40,473 bases of DNA from Oscillospiraceae bacterium. GTDB lineage: Bacteria; Bacillota; Clostridia; Oscillospirales; Ruminococcaceae. The stretch lies in assembly GCA_017396665.1 (NCBI GenBank), contig JAFQLH010000018.1:1-40473 (forward strand), read 5' to 3'. Within the stretch, counting starts at the first letter, position 1. Each line of letters begins with the position of its first letter. The translations under genes and the position numbers were made by a program. The notes under the pieces are model-generated. The model was given only the letters and a program-made list of their open reading frames with translations, was not told the origin of the DNA and made no database searches. This document shows positions 23,817-32,857 of this stretch, in pieces.

Positions 23817-25607
23817 ATGAATGTGACAAAGGATATTTTCTACGTAGGAGTAAATGACCACAACATTGACCTGTTTGAAGGACAGTATGTTGTACCTAAC
23901 GGTATGGCTTACAACTCATACGTAATCGTTGATGAGAAAATTGCTGTAATGGACACAGTTGACGCAAGCTTCACACATCAGTGGCTTGACAACATCGAGA
24001 ACGTGCTTGGCGGAAGAAAACCCGACTACCTTGTTGTTCAGCATATGGAGCCTGACCATTCGGCAAACATTTTAAACTTTATGAAGGCTTATCCTGATGC
24101 GGTTGTTGTATCATCGGCAAAGGCTTTTGTGATGATGAAGAACTTCTTCGGAAATGACTTTTCCGACAACCGCATAGTCATCGGAGAGGGCGACACCCTT
24201 TCACTCGGAAGACACACCCTCACCTTCGTGACTGCGCCTATGGTTCACTGGCCTGAGGTTATTGTTACCTATGATAGTCTTGACAAGGTTCTTTTCTCTG
24301 CTGACGGCTTCGGAAAGTTCGGCGCTCTCGATGTCAACGAAGACTGGGCCTGCGAGGCAAGACGCTACTACATCGGTATTGTAGGAAAGTACGGCGCTCA
24401 GGTTCAGGGACTTCTCAAGAAGGCTGCAGGTCTTGACATAGAGATAATCTGCCCGCTTCACGGCCCTGTTCTCTCTGAAAACCTCGGCTACTACCTTAAC
24501 CTTTACAACATCTGGTCAAGCTACGATGTTGAAACAGAGGGAATTGTTATCGCATACACATCTGTTTACGGCAACACAAAGAAGGCTGTTATGCAGCTCG
24601 CTGAAAAGCTCAAGGCAAACGGCTGCCCTAAGGTTGTAGTAAACGACCTCGCAAGATGCGATATGGCAGAGGCAGTTGAAGACGCATTCCGCTACGGAAA
24701 GCTTGTTCTTGCAACAACCACCTACAACGCTGAAATATTCCCGTTTATGCGTGAGTTCATAAATCACCTCACAGAAAGAAACTTCCGCAACAGGACTGTT
24801 GCGTTTATCGAAAACGGAAGCTGGGCGCCTCAGGCAACCAAGGTTATGAAGCGTATGCTCGAAAAGTGCGTGAACTTAAAGTACACAGAAAACGGCGTGA
24901 AGATTATGTCCGCACTCAACGAGGAAAGCTCTGCTCAGGTTGACGCTCTTGCTAAGGAGCTCTGCATGGAATACCTCGCTCAGCAGGACGAAACCGCTAA
25001 CAAGAACGATATGAACGCCCTCTCCAACATCGGCTACGGTCTGTATGTTGTTACCTCAAACGACGGAAAGAAGGACAACGGTCTTATCGTAAATACTGTT
25101 ACTCAGGTTAGCGAAAACCCGACAAAAATCGCTGTTACTATTAATAAGCAGAACTACTCCCACCACGTTATCAAGCAGACCGGTATTATGAATGTCAACT
25201 GCCTGTCAGAAAGTGCTCCGTTTGCTGTGTTTGAGTGCTTCGGCTTCAGAAGCGGAAGAAATGTAAACAAGTTTGAGGGCTGTGAGCCTCTTCACTCGGA
25301 TAACGGCCTTATCTTCCTCCCAAGACATATCAATGCGTTTATGTCGCTCAAGGTTGAACAGTATGTAGACCTCGGCTCGCATGGTATGTTTATCTGCGAA
25401 ATCACCGAGGCAAGAGTCATAAACGACGAAAAGAGTATGACCTACGCCTACTACCACGAAAATGTCAAGCCAAAGCCCGATACCCAGGGTAAGAAGGGCT
25501 ATGTCTGCAAAATCTGTGGCTTCATCTATGAGGGAGAAGAACTCCCCGATGACTTCATCTGCCCACTCTGTAAACACGGCGCCGCAGACTTCGAACCAAT
25601 AGTATAG
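23817..25607 (+). CDS. Multidomain flavodiiron protein with flavin reductase and rubredoxin domains
   Basis: 596 residues. Flavodiiron enzymes reduce oxygen to water, or nitric oxide to nitrous oxide, protecting anaerobes. Domains in order: metallo-beta-lactamase-like diiron core (1-240) with ligands His76, Glu78, Asp80, His144, Asp163, His215; flavodoxin domain (242-385) with FMN loop TSVYGNTKKA; flavin reductase-like FMN domain (about 405-540, GLYVVTSNDGKKDNGLIVNTV); and C-terminal rubredoxin (555-596) with CKIC (564, 567) and CPLC (582, 585). Such fusion brings its own electron carriers. It has its own promoter with an operator-like palindrome; its stop codon is part of repeat copy 3. Confidence 0.95.
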   Translation: MNVTKDIFYVGVNDHNIDLFEGQYVVPNGMAYNSYVIVDEKIAVMDTVDASFTHQWLDNIENVLGGRKPDYLVVQHMEPDHSANILNFMKAYPDAVVVSSAKAFVMMKNFFGNDFSDNRIVIGEGDTLSLGRHTLTFVTAPMVHWPEVIVTYDSLDKVLFSADGFGKFGALDVNEDWACEARRYYIGIVGKYGAQVQGLLKKAAGLDIEIICPLHGPVLSENLGYYLNLYNIWSSYDVETEGIVIAYTSVYGNTKKAVMQLAEKLKANGCPKVVVNDLARCDMAEAVEDAFRYGKLVLATTTYNAEIFPFMREFINHLTERNFRNRTVAFIENGSWAPQATKVMKRMLEKCVNLKYTENGVKIMSALNEESSAQVDALAKELCMEYLAQQDETANKNDMNALSNIGYGLYVVTSNDGKKDNGLIVNTVTQVSENPTKIAVTINKQNYSHHVIKQTGIMNVNCLSESAPFAVFECFGFRSGRNVNKFEGCEPLHSDNGLIFLPRHINAFMSLKVEQYVDLGSHGMFICEITEARVINDEKSMTYAYYHENVKPKPDTQGKKGYVCKICGFIYEGEELPDDFICPLCKHGAADFEPIV

Positions 25608-25855
25608 CCACTTTGCACGCTTTTATTGAGGAAAACCCTTTTGAAAAAGGGTTATTCCTCAAACTCCTTTCCTAAAACTTTTGACTTTAATTTCAGCCCC
25701 ATAGGGTATGCACCAAGAGAGATGAAAAATTCTCTGCTTTGTGATGTACACCCTATGGGGCTGAAATAATATTAAAAGTCTTTGTAAGGGGGTCCGGGGG
25801 ATAAACTTTCTTCAGAAAGGTTTCCCCCGACAAAAACATGCAAAGTGGCTATACT
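25601..25855. repeat. Quasi-palindromic intergenic repeat, copy 3 (mirrors both stop codons)
   Basis: Orientation C-B-A. Core 25628-25828, central hairpin 25690-25767. The outer arms AGTATAGCCACTTTGCA (25601-25617) and its exact reverse complement (25839-25855) contain the TAG stops of both convergent genes. Core, central hairpin and outer arms share one centre near 25728. Confidence 0.93.
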
Positions 25856-26586
25856 GAGGCACGTCTTTTACGGTAGGCGAGTTTACGGTAGGCGGAAGGG
25901 GTGACGCCTGAGAACTCTTTAAAGAGCTTTGCGAAGTGGCTTTCTGTTGCGAAATAGAGGACACTTGCAATCTGGGCTACCGAATAGTCTGTATAGCTGA
26001 GCATAAGCTTTGCCTCGTCGATTTTCTTTTCGTTTATGTAGGTCTTGAGGGTAACGCCGACCTCACTGTGAAAGTGTCTTGAGAAATATGTCGGACTGCA
26101 GCCTGCCGCAGCTGCGACCTCGTCGAGCGTAAGCCTTGAGTGGAGGTTGTCATAGATATAGTCAATCCCCTTCATTACGGGCTTTGAGAAAGGCGTCTTC
26201 TTTCTGAGCCTCTCCATACGCTTTGTGTACTCCAAGACAAGCTCACGGTGGATATCCTTTATCTGCGAGGTGGAATTGCAAAGGTCTATACGGTTTATGT
26301 AGGCGTCACTTAAGGTGTACGCCTCCTCCATTTCAAGACCGCCCTCTATGCAGTATCTTGTTATAAAAGCAACTGTGATAACAAGGTGGTACTTTAAATT
26401 CCTCACCTCGTCACGGCTCAGCCTTCCCAAGCCGTCCGAGTCAAGCGGCTTGAAAAGTCTCTCGACCTCGCTCTTGTTTCCGAGCTGTATGTTGCGGTAA
26501 AAAGCCATTTCTCTGTCGTACGGGAGATGGCTGACACGGTACTCACGGTTTTCATAAACAAGCGTCAGAAGCTCTTTACTATCCAA
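25849..26586 (-). CDS. AraC-family transcriptional regulator
   Basis: 245 residues from a TTG start with AAGGAGG 7 bases upstream. The C-terminal 100 residues are the double helix-turn-helix AraC domain: LTLDEVAAAAGCSPTYFSRHFHSEVG and SVAQIASVLYFATESHFAKLFKEFSGVTPSAYRK. The N-terminal 140 residues are helical (FYRNIQLGNKSEVERLF) like the sensor part of many Firmicutes carbohydrate regulators and have no cupin motif. It diverges from the GH16-GH5 operon and is the likely regulator of it. Confidence 0.92.
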   Translation of the reverse strand: MDSKELLTLVYENREYRVSHLPYDREMAFYRNIQLGNKSEVERLFKPLDSDGLGRLSRDEVRNLKYHLVITVAFITRYCIEGGLEMEEAYTLSDAYINRIDLCNSTSQIKDIHRELVLEYTKRMERLRKKTPFSKPVMKGIDYIYDNLHSRLTLDEVAAAAGCSPTYFSRHFHSEVGVTLKTYINEKKIDEAKLMLSYTDYSVAQIASVLYFATESHFAKLFKEFSGVTPSAYRKLAYRKRRASV

Positions 26587-26636
26587 AACAATACCTCCTT
26601 TTTGGATTTCTTTTATATATTATAACACACCTTGGG

Positions 26637-26666
26637 CAAAATTGCGATAGAAAACGCAAAATTTTG
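26637..26666. promoter_or_regulatory. Imperfect inverted repeat between araC-type gene and GH16 gene
   Basis: CAAAATTGCG and CGCAAAATTTTG are inverted with a two-base gap, separated by 8 bases. It sits between the divergent starts; control of the glucanase operon is an inference. Confidence 0.35.
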
Positions 26667-26762
26667 CTTTTAATTTTTGAAAAGCGATATTACAATATAA
26701 GCATAGAAGCGGGTAAGACGCCTGCTCACGATGAACGGAAAATTTTTTGGGAGGTAATTTCA

Positions 26763-28223
26763 ATGCTAAAAAACCACAAGCGACTTTTAAGCCTGCTCCT
26801 TGCAGTAAGCATGCTTTCTTTTGCAGGCTGTCAAAGTGACGACAGCTCATCACAGGCTGAAAGCTCATCAGTAGCTGATTCTTCTTCACAGGCAGACAGC
26901 TCGGTTGCAGACAGCTCTGAGCCTGACAGCTCCGAGCCTGACAGCACAGACGATTCTGCACAGGACGGCGAATACCAGCTTCTCTGGAGTGACGAGTTCG
27001 ACGGCGATGCACTCGACGAGACAATCTGGAACTACGAGCCACACGCTCCGGGCTGGACAAATGAGGAGCTCCAGGAATACACAACCTCTACCGACAACGT
27101 GTTTATAAGAGACGGAAAGCTTGTTATCAAGGCTATCAAGACTCTCACAGACGGAGGCTCTGACTACTACACCTCAGGCAAGGTTACAACACAGAACAAG
27201 AAGGACTTTATGTACGGCAAGGTATGTGTAAGTGCAAAGGTTCCCGATGGACAGGGACTCTGGCCTGCAATCTGGATGATGCCGACAGACGAAAGCTACT
27301 ACGGACAGTGGCCGAAGTGCGGTGAAATTGACATCATGGAGGTTCTCGGAAACAACACAAGCGTTGCATACGGCACTCTCCACTACGGCGAGCCACACGC
27401 TGAACAGCAGGGCACCTACGAGCTTGAATCGGGCAAGTTCTCTGACGATTTCCACGAGTTCTGCGTTGAGTGGGAGCCGGGCGAATTCCGTTACTACATC
27501 GACGGAAACCACTACCTCACTATCAACGACTGGTTCACAGCAGTACAGGGCGAAGATGAAAAGCCTTATCCTGCACCGTTCAATCAGACCTTCTTTGTAC
27601 AGCTCAATCTTGCTGTCGGCGGAACATGGCCGGGAAACCCTGACGAAACAACAGACTTTGACAAGGCTGAATTTGAAATCGACTATGTAAGAGTTTATCA
27701 GAAGCCTTCATACGACACAAACGTTACAAAGCCTGAGAAGGACTTCAAGGAGCCTGACGAAACAGGAAACTACGTTACAAACGGCGACTTTGCTGATGCT
27801 GAAGACCTCGCAGACGATGTTGACTGGACCTTCTACCTCGCAAACGGCGGTGCTGGTACAGCTACAATCCACGACGGACTTATCGAGATTGTTACAGATA
27901 ACGCAGGTACAGTTGACTACTCAGTACAGATTTTCCAGCCAAACCTCCCTATGATTAAGGGTCAGAAATACAAGCTCTCATTTGATGCTTACGCTTCAGA
28001 GGACAGAAACATCGTTGTATGCGTTTCAGCTCCGACAGCAGGCTGGATTAGATATCTGCAGGACACTGAGCTTGGCATTACAACAGAAAAGAAGACCTAC
28101 GAGTTTGAATTTGAAATGAAGGACAAGACCGACAACAACGGCAGAGTTGAGTTCAACCTCGGAAACAGAGGCTCAACTGCGACTGTATACATCACAAACG
28201 TGCGTGTTGAGGTTGTGGAATAA
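26763..28223 (+). CDS. GH16 beta-glucanase lipoprotein with C-terminal CBM4/9-like module
   Basis: 486 residues from ATG at 26763 (GGGAGG 8 bases upstream). A lipoprotein signal with lipobox LSFAGC is followed by an acidic Ser/Asp/Glu linker (to about residue 70), a GH16 domain (about 73-315) and a CBM_4_9-like module (about 345-486). The catalytic motif GEIDIMEV gives Glu188, Asp190 and Glu193; LWSDEFDGDALDE and GLWPAIWMMP are typical GH16 landmarks. The extra Met in ExDxxE places it with laminarinase-type beta-1,3(-1,4)-glucanases. It would cut glucans at the cell surface; the following GH5 gene lies 18 bases downstream. Confidence 0.93.
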   Translation: MLKNHKRLLSLLLAVSMLSFAGCQSDDSSSQAESSSVADSSSQADSSVADSSEPDSSEPDSTDDSAQDGEYQLLWSDEFDGDALDETIWNYEPHAPGWTNEELQEYTTSTDNVFIRDGKLVIKAIKTLTDGGSDYYTSGKVTTQNKKDFMYGKVCVSAKVPDGQGLWPAIWMMPTDESYYGQWPKCGEIDIMEVLGNNTSVAYGTLHYGEPHAEQQGTYELESGKFSDDFHEFCVEWEPGEFRYYIDGNHYLTINDWFTAVQGEDEKPYPAPFNQTFFVQLNLAVGGTWPGNPDETTDFDKAEFEIDYVRVYQKPSYDTNVTKPEKDFKEPDETGNYVTNGDFADAEDLADDVDWTFYLANGGAGTATIHDGLIEIVTDNAGTVDYSVQIFQPNLPMIKGQKYKLSFDAYASEDRNIVVCVSAPTAGWIRYLQDTELGITTEKKTYEFEFEMKDKTDNNGRVEFNLGNRGSTATVYITNVRVEVVE

Positions 28224-28241
28224 GATAACGGAGACCGGTTT

Positions 28242-29192
28242 ATGAAAAAGCTAAGCGGATTTTACAAGGGCGTAAACCTCGGAGGCTGGCTCTCGCAGTG
28301 CGTTCACACAAAGGAGCATTACGACAGCTTTATTCAGGACGAGGACTTCAGGGAGCTTTCAGGCTGGGGACTTGACCACCTGAGACTGCCCGTTGACTAC
28401 GACCTTCTTGAAAACGACGACGGAAGCTACAAGGAAGACGGCTTTCTGTACATCGACTACGCAATAAAAATGTGCCGTGAAATTGGGCTGAGCCTCATTC
28501 TCGACCTGCACAAAACCTACGGCTTCTCGTTTGACAAGGGCGAGGGCGAGCTCGGATTTTTTGAAAACGAGCAGTACAGAGAGCGTTTTTGCAGGCTGTG
28601 GGAAAAGCTTGCAAAAAGGTACGCAAAGCACAGCGATATGCTTGCATTCGAGCTTCTGAACGAGGTTACCGACAAGAGCTACTGCGACATATGGAACGAA
28701 ACCGCACTTAATTGCATCAAAAGGATAAGGGCTATCGCTCCCGACAATCTGATTCTTGTGGGCGGTTATCACAACAACAGTGCTGAGGCGGTAAAGGACC
28801 TTTTGTACATCGAAGACGACAAGCTCGTTTATAACTTCCATTGCTATGACCCTCTGAGATTTACCCACCAGGGTGCATACTGGGTCGAGGATATGGACAG
28901 GGATTTCAAGATGAGCTTTGAAGAATCGGGCGTTACGGAAAAGTTCTTCGAGGACTTTTTCGCAGATGCAATAAAGACATCTGCCGAGCGTGGCGTCCCG
29001 CTCTACTGCGGAGAGTACGGAGTTATAGAAACTGTTGATGTCCAGCAGGCTCTCCCCTGGTACAAGGCTCTCCACAGCGTCTTTGAAAAGTATAACATCG
29101 GCCACGCCGTATGGACATACAAGAAAATGGACTTCGGGCTCTCAAGCCCTTCCCTTTCGGTTATTAAAAACGAGATTATCTCTCATAAGTGA
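28242..29192 (+). CDS. GH5 glycosidase, cytoplasmic
   Basis: 316 residues of a (beta/alpha)8 GH5 enzyme without a signal peptide. N-terminal GVNLGGWLSQC, the HLRLPVDYD strand, the acid/base Glu141 in LLNEVTD, the His of NFHCYDPL and the nucleophile Glu258 in CGEYGVIE are all present. The GVNLGGWL start is typical of glucan exo- or endo-hydrolases in GH5; a beta-glucan oligosaccharide substrate fits the operon with the surface GH16 enzyme. GGAG upstream of ATG; terminator at 29213-29255. Confidence 0.92.
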   Translation: MKKLSGFYKGVNLGGWLSQCVHTKEHYDSFIQDEDFRELSGWGLDHLRLPVDYDLLENDDGSYKEDGFLYIDYAIKMCREIGLSLILDLHKTYGFSFDKGEGELGFFENEQYRERFCRLWEKLAKRYAKHSDMLAFELLNEVTDKSYCDIWNETALNCIKRIRAIAPDNLILVGGYHNNSAEAVKDLLYIEDDKLVYNFHCYDPLRFTHQGAYWVEDMDRDFKMSFEESGVTEKFFEDFFADAIKTSAERGVPLYCGEYGVIETVDVQQALPWYKALHSVFEKYNIGHAVWTYKKMDFGLSSPSLSVIKNEIISHK

Positions 29193-29212
29193 AATTGACC
29201 TCAATAAATATC

Positions 29213-29255
29213 AAAACAGCCCTGCAGGCTTAAATCCTGTAGAGCTGTTTTTTAT
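29213..29255. terminator. Bidirectional terminator between GH5 gene and a 20-residue ORF
   Basis: AAAACAGCCCTGCAGG and CCTGTAGAGCTGTTTT form a long stem followed by TTTAT; the minus strand is also suitable for the small unit beyond. Confidence 0.85.
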
Positions 29256-29261
29256 ATAGCA

Positions 29262-29324
29262 TTATTCCTTTGTAATATTTTCAAACGGTGTGTAAAGCTG
29301 ACATATATCTTTTGCCTTTGGCAT
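29262..29324 (-). CDS. Candidate 20-residue peptide gene with own promoter and terminator
   Basis: Encodes MPKAKDICQLYTPFENITKE. AAAGGGTG lies 6 bases before the ATG, a consensus promoter at 29361-29389 starts the transcript about 30 bases upstream, and a terminator follows 7 bases after the stop. It has no signal or membrane segment. It could be a tiny gene, a leader, or a gene remnant. No other gene is evident in 29193-29609. Confidence 0.4.
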   Translation of the reverse strand: MPKAKDICQLYTPFENITKE

Positions 29325-29360
29325 AAAATCACCCTTTCATTAAAAGCTGTTGCTAATGCT

Positions 29361-29389
29361 ATTGTAACCCGAATCCTGCTTATTTTCAA
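29361..29389 (-). promoter_or_regulatory. Promoter for the 20-residue ORF
   Basis: Minus strand TTGAAA (29389-29384), 17-base spacer, TACAAT (29366-29361). Confidence 0.6.
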
Positions 29390-29525
29390 GCAAAATCGCT
29401 CAAAAGGCCTCCTTATAAATCACACATTTAATTATTTGACTTTGTGCACAAAAAAGGCGGTCTTCATTTGTCCAACACGCTTTGTGCTGTACAAGGAAAG
29501 CTCGATTAATTGTTGCAGTTGATGA

Positions 29526-29554
29526 TAGACAGATTAAATCTAAAATGCTATAAT
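29526..29554 (+). promoter_or_regulatory. Promoter of the HD-GYP sensor gene
   Basis: TAGACA, 17-base spacer, TATAAT, 55 bases before the ATG. Confidence 0.7.
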
Positions 29555-29609
29555 GAAACCATAAGGTTAAAATGGACGTATTATTAATAGGTAAGGAGGG
29601 ACAGGCCAT

Positions 29610-32609
29610 ATGATATCGGCATTATTCAAAAAAGCAATAGCTACTGTGGCAGCGGTTGCTACGCTCGTTTCAAGCGGTGCAGGTGCTTTTGCACAGACAG
29701 TTTTATCAGAAGGCTCTGTTCAGCCTATGGAAAGCAGTAACACGGTTATTACCGTTTACAGCGAAGCTGACGGACTTCCGACAGGCGAGGCTAATACAGT
29801 TCTGCAGACCTCCGACGGATACATCTGGATAGGCAGCTACGGCGGACTTATCCGATACGACGGAGAACATTTCAGGAATTACTCGGCAGAGGGGCTTATA
29901 GATTCCTCCTCCATACGTTCGCTGTTTGAAGACTCATACGGCAGGCTGTGGATTGGCACAAACGACAAGGGCGTTTATTTAATGCAGGACGATACGATTG
30001 GACATATCCCTTGCGATATTCCAGATGATTTTCTGTGCATAAGAGATTTTGCGGAAAGCCTTGACGGAAGAATTATCGTTGCTTCTACATCGGGCCTTGG
30101 CGAGGTCGAAAACAACAGCTTGACCCTTATGCCTTACGAAAACACCCAGATACACGGCGAGCCGGTATACTCTATTGCTATCGACAGCTTCAACAGAATA
30201 TGGGCAAGCATAAACGCAGGGCGTTGCTACGTTATTCAGAATCAGTCGGTTGTTATGGGCTACGAGCCTGACGATTTCTTCTCAGACGGTGTAGATATAT
30301 ACTCTGTTGCAAACGACTATGACAACAATATTTACCTCGGAAGCTACGGCGACGAGCTTGTAAAAATATCTTTTACCGAGCAGGACAGCGAGAGTCTTGC
30401 TCCCGATAGTCTGAACAAGGAAACCTTCTACACAGGCTCTGTTCAGACACACAACCAGCTCAACGTTTCTCCTTCAAATGATATTCTCGTGAGCGGTATA
30501 GCAGGCTTTGGCGTGTTCGACACAAAAACCAACAGCTTTACCGAATACAGCGATGCTGACACACTTTCGTCAATCAACTGGGCAACCGTTGACTACGAGG
30601 GCAACATCTGGCTTGCATCTACAAGTCAGGGTGTAATAAAGCTCACTCAGGGCTGCTTTGAAAACTACAACAGCTCGGCTGCTCTCACAGAGGTTTCTGT
30701 AAATGCGGTGCATCTTTCGGACGGCTGTTTCTACATTGCAACTGACACGGGACTTATAATCTGTGACAGCAACTGGGACAGGGTGGATAACAGCCTTACA
30801 GAGCTTCTGCAGGGAATCAGAATAAGACAGATAACCACCGACTCGCAGGGCAACATCTGGATTGCGACATACTCCGAATACGGCGCTGTGAAATATAATC
30901 CGGAAAGTGAAGAAACAGAATACTTCGATTCTGAAAAGGGTGTTAAGAGCGACAAGGTGAGAGTTATAGAGTCTATGCAAAACGGCGATATTGTTATCGG
31001 TGCACAGCGAGGACTCACCGTCGTCAGAGATGACAAGGTTATAAAGACCTATGACACCGACGACGGCTTTGCCGCTACGGCTGTTCTTTGTATGATGGAG
31101 CTGGACGGCTCACTCTTTGTCGGCACAGACGGAAGCGGTATATATGAAATTACAAGCGAGGGCAAAATAAAGGTTCACAGTTACTCTGAGGGGCTTTTAG
31201 AGGGCGTTGTTCTCAGAATGTGCCCCGACCCCGATAATATGTCAAACTACTTTGTCAGTGCGGGAAGCTCGCTTTACTACTTCGACAGTGAGGCAGGTTC
31301 ATTCCGAAAGCTTGACAACTTCACAAAGGGCCCGGGAAGCATTTACGACTTCTATGTCCGTATGGGAAAGCTGTGGATTCTCCAGAACAACGGCATTATC
31401 TCAGTTGACAAGAACGCTCTTCTTTCGGGAAAGAATCCTAAGACAAGGACCTACGGTGTAGAGCACGGTCTTACAGGCACGCTCAACGCTAACACATGGA
31501 ATTCCTATAACAGCAACAGTGACCTTCTCTATGTTGCGACAAGAAGTGGCGTAAGCATATTCAGCTTTACAGAAATTCCGTACATTTTCCCGAAGGGTAT
31601 CATAAACAGCGTGTCGGTTGACAACACGATAATAGAGCACCCTGAAACCGTGTCGCTTAAGAAGGATGCACAGCGTATTACAATCGACTTCTCGGCTCTT
31701 ACCTACACGGGAACAACCCCGCTCAACATCGGCTACACGCTTGAGGGCTTCGACAGCGAGGAGTTCTTTGTTACTGACAGCAACAACGCTCTTGTCAGCT
31801 ACACAAACCTGCCCGGCGGAAAGTATTACTTCAAGGTCAGAATCTTTGACCCTGTTACAGGACAGACGCTCTCAAACTACACGCTCATAATCGAAAAGGA
31901 CAAGAGGCTCACAGAGTATGCACTTTTCTGGGTACTGCTTGTTGTCGGAATATTTGCGGCAGCTTCGATTCTCTTCCTCATTGTTTTCAAGGCGAAGACA
32001 AAACGCTACGAAAAGCACCAGAGAGAGCTTCAGTCAATCGTTGACCTGTCACTCAAGACAACTGCGAAAATCATCGACGCCAAGGACGAATACACAAACG
32101 GCCACTCTATCAGAGTTGCTTACTATTCAAGAGAGCTTGCCAGAGAAATGGGCTTCTCAGACGAGGAGCAGAAGCGAATCTACTCTATCGCACTCTTGCA
32201 CGACATCGGAAAGATTGGCGTTCCCGACAGCATCCTCAACAAGCCAAGCAGGCTCACAGATGAGGAGTTTTCTGTCATCAAGGAGCACGTTACCGTCGGC
32301 GGAGAAATCCTCGAAGAATTCAGCGTAATCAAGGGAATACAGGACGGCGCTAAGTACCACCACGAAAGATACGACGGAAACGGCTACTGCGAAAACAGGT
32401 CGGGCGAGAGCATCCCGCTCGTCGCAAGAATTATCTGCGTCGCAGACAGCTACGACGCTATGCAGAGTACAAGATGCTACCGTGACGGACTGTCAACCGA
32501 AAAGATTATCGAAGAGCTCAAAAACGGCGCAGGTACTCAGTTCGACCCGGATATCGTTCCGCATATGCTCTCACTCATCGAAAGAGGTATCGCACCTCTC
32601 GGCTTCTGA
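29610..32609 (+). CDS. Membrane sensor: beta-propeller, Y_Y_Y and HD-GYP domains
   Basis: 999 residues. A signal peptide (to about 30) is followed by two-component-regulator-type propeller repeats (DGYIWIGSYGGLIRYDG, YGRLWIGTNDKGVYL, GNIWLASTSQGVIKL and others to about 660), a Y_Y_Y-like domain (about 675-765), one membrane helix (about 770-793) and a cytoplasmic HD-GYP domain (815-990). The metal residues are present: DAKDEYTNGHS, LHDIGKIG, HVTVGG, KYHHERYDGNGY. The signature GYP reads GYC and the later RPY reads RCY. HD-GYP enzymes degrade cyclic di-GMP; this would couple an external polymer or sugar signal to that messenger. GGAGG lies 10 bases before the ATG. Confidence 0.92.
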   Translation: MISALFKKAIATVAAVATLVSSGAGAFAQTVLSEGSVQPMESSNTVITVYSEADGLPTGEANTVLQTSDGYIWIGSYGGLIRYDGEHFRNYSAEGLIDSSSIRSLFEDSYGRLWIGTNDKGVYLMQDDTIGHIPCDIPDDFLCIRDFAESLDGRIIVASTSGLGEVENNSLTLMPYENTQIHGEPVYSIAIDSFNRIWASINAGRCYVIQNQSVVMGYEPDDFFSDGVDIYSVANDYDNNIYLGSYGDELVKISFTEQDSESLAPDSLNKETFYTGSVQTHNQLNVSPSNDILVSGIAGFGVFDTKTNSFTEYSDADTLSSINWATVDYEGNIWLASTSQGVIKLTQGCFENYNSSAALTEVSVNAVHLSDGCFYIATDTGLIICDSNWDRVDNSLTELLQGIRIRQITTDSQGNIWIATYSEYGAVKYNPESEETEYFDSEKGVKSDKVRVIESMQNGDIVIGAQRGLTVVRDDKVIKTYDTDDGFAATAVLCMMELDGSLFVGTDGSGIYEITSEGKIKVHSYSEGLLEGVVLRMCPDPDNMSNYFVSAGSSLYYFDSEAGSFRKLDNFTKGPGSIYDFYVRMGKLWILQNNGIISVDKNALLSGKNPKTRTYGVEHGLTGTLNANTWNSYNSNSDLLYVATRSGVSIFSFTEIPYIFPKGIINSVSVDNTIIEHPETVSLKKDAQRITIDFSALTYTGTTPLNIGYTLEGFDSEEFFVTDSNNALVSYTNLPGGKYYFKVRIFDPVTGQTLSNYTLIIEKDKRLTEYALFWVLLVVGIFAAASILFLIVFKAKTKRYEKHQRELQSIVDLSLKTTAKIIDAKDEYTNGHSIRVAYYSRELAREMGFSDEEQKRIYSIALLHDIGKIGVPDSILNKPSRLTDEEFSVIKEHVTVGGEILEEFSVIKGIQDGAKYHHERYDGNGYCENRSGESIPLVARIICVADSYDAMQSTRCYRDGLSTEKIIEELKNGAGTQFDPDIVPHMLSLIERGIAPLGF

Positions 32610-32620
32610 TAAGCAGGCAT

Positions 32621-32857
32621 GCAGGTGTGTAAGTATATATTGGGGAAATCTTTCTGAAGAAAGCTTCCCCCAAGCCCCCTTCAAAGACTTTTAATATTAA
32701 TTCAGCCCCATAGGGTGTACATCACAAAGCAGAGAATAATTCATCTCTCTTGGTGCATACCCTATGGGGCTGAATTTGTGTCAAAAGTTTTAGGAAAGGA
32801 GTTTGAGGAAAAGCCCTTTTTCAAAAGGGTTTTCCTCAAGACATACTACATAACTGT
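32621..32857. repeat. Quasi-palindromic intergenic repeat, copy 4
   Basis: Orientation A-B-C as copy 1. Core 32642-32837, central hairpin 32700-32775. The outermost stem has AATTCAG / CTGAATT where the other copies have ATTTCAG / CTGAAAT, a paired substitution. The flanks are imperfectly mirrored, and the right one supplies the stop and last codons of the transglutaminase-like gene. Confidence 0.9.

Noticed and set aside
28359-29105. 248-codon minus-strand frame
   Set aside because: Antisense to the GH5 gene; an effect of codon bias.
3765-32857. Calling the repeats insertion sequences or CRISPR arrays
   Set aside because: There is no transposase, no direct target duplication, and the copies are kilobases apart rather than arrayed with spacers.
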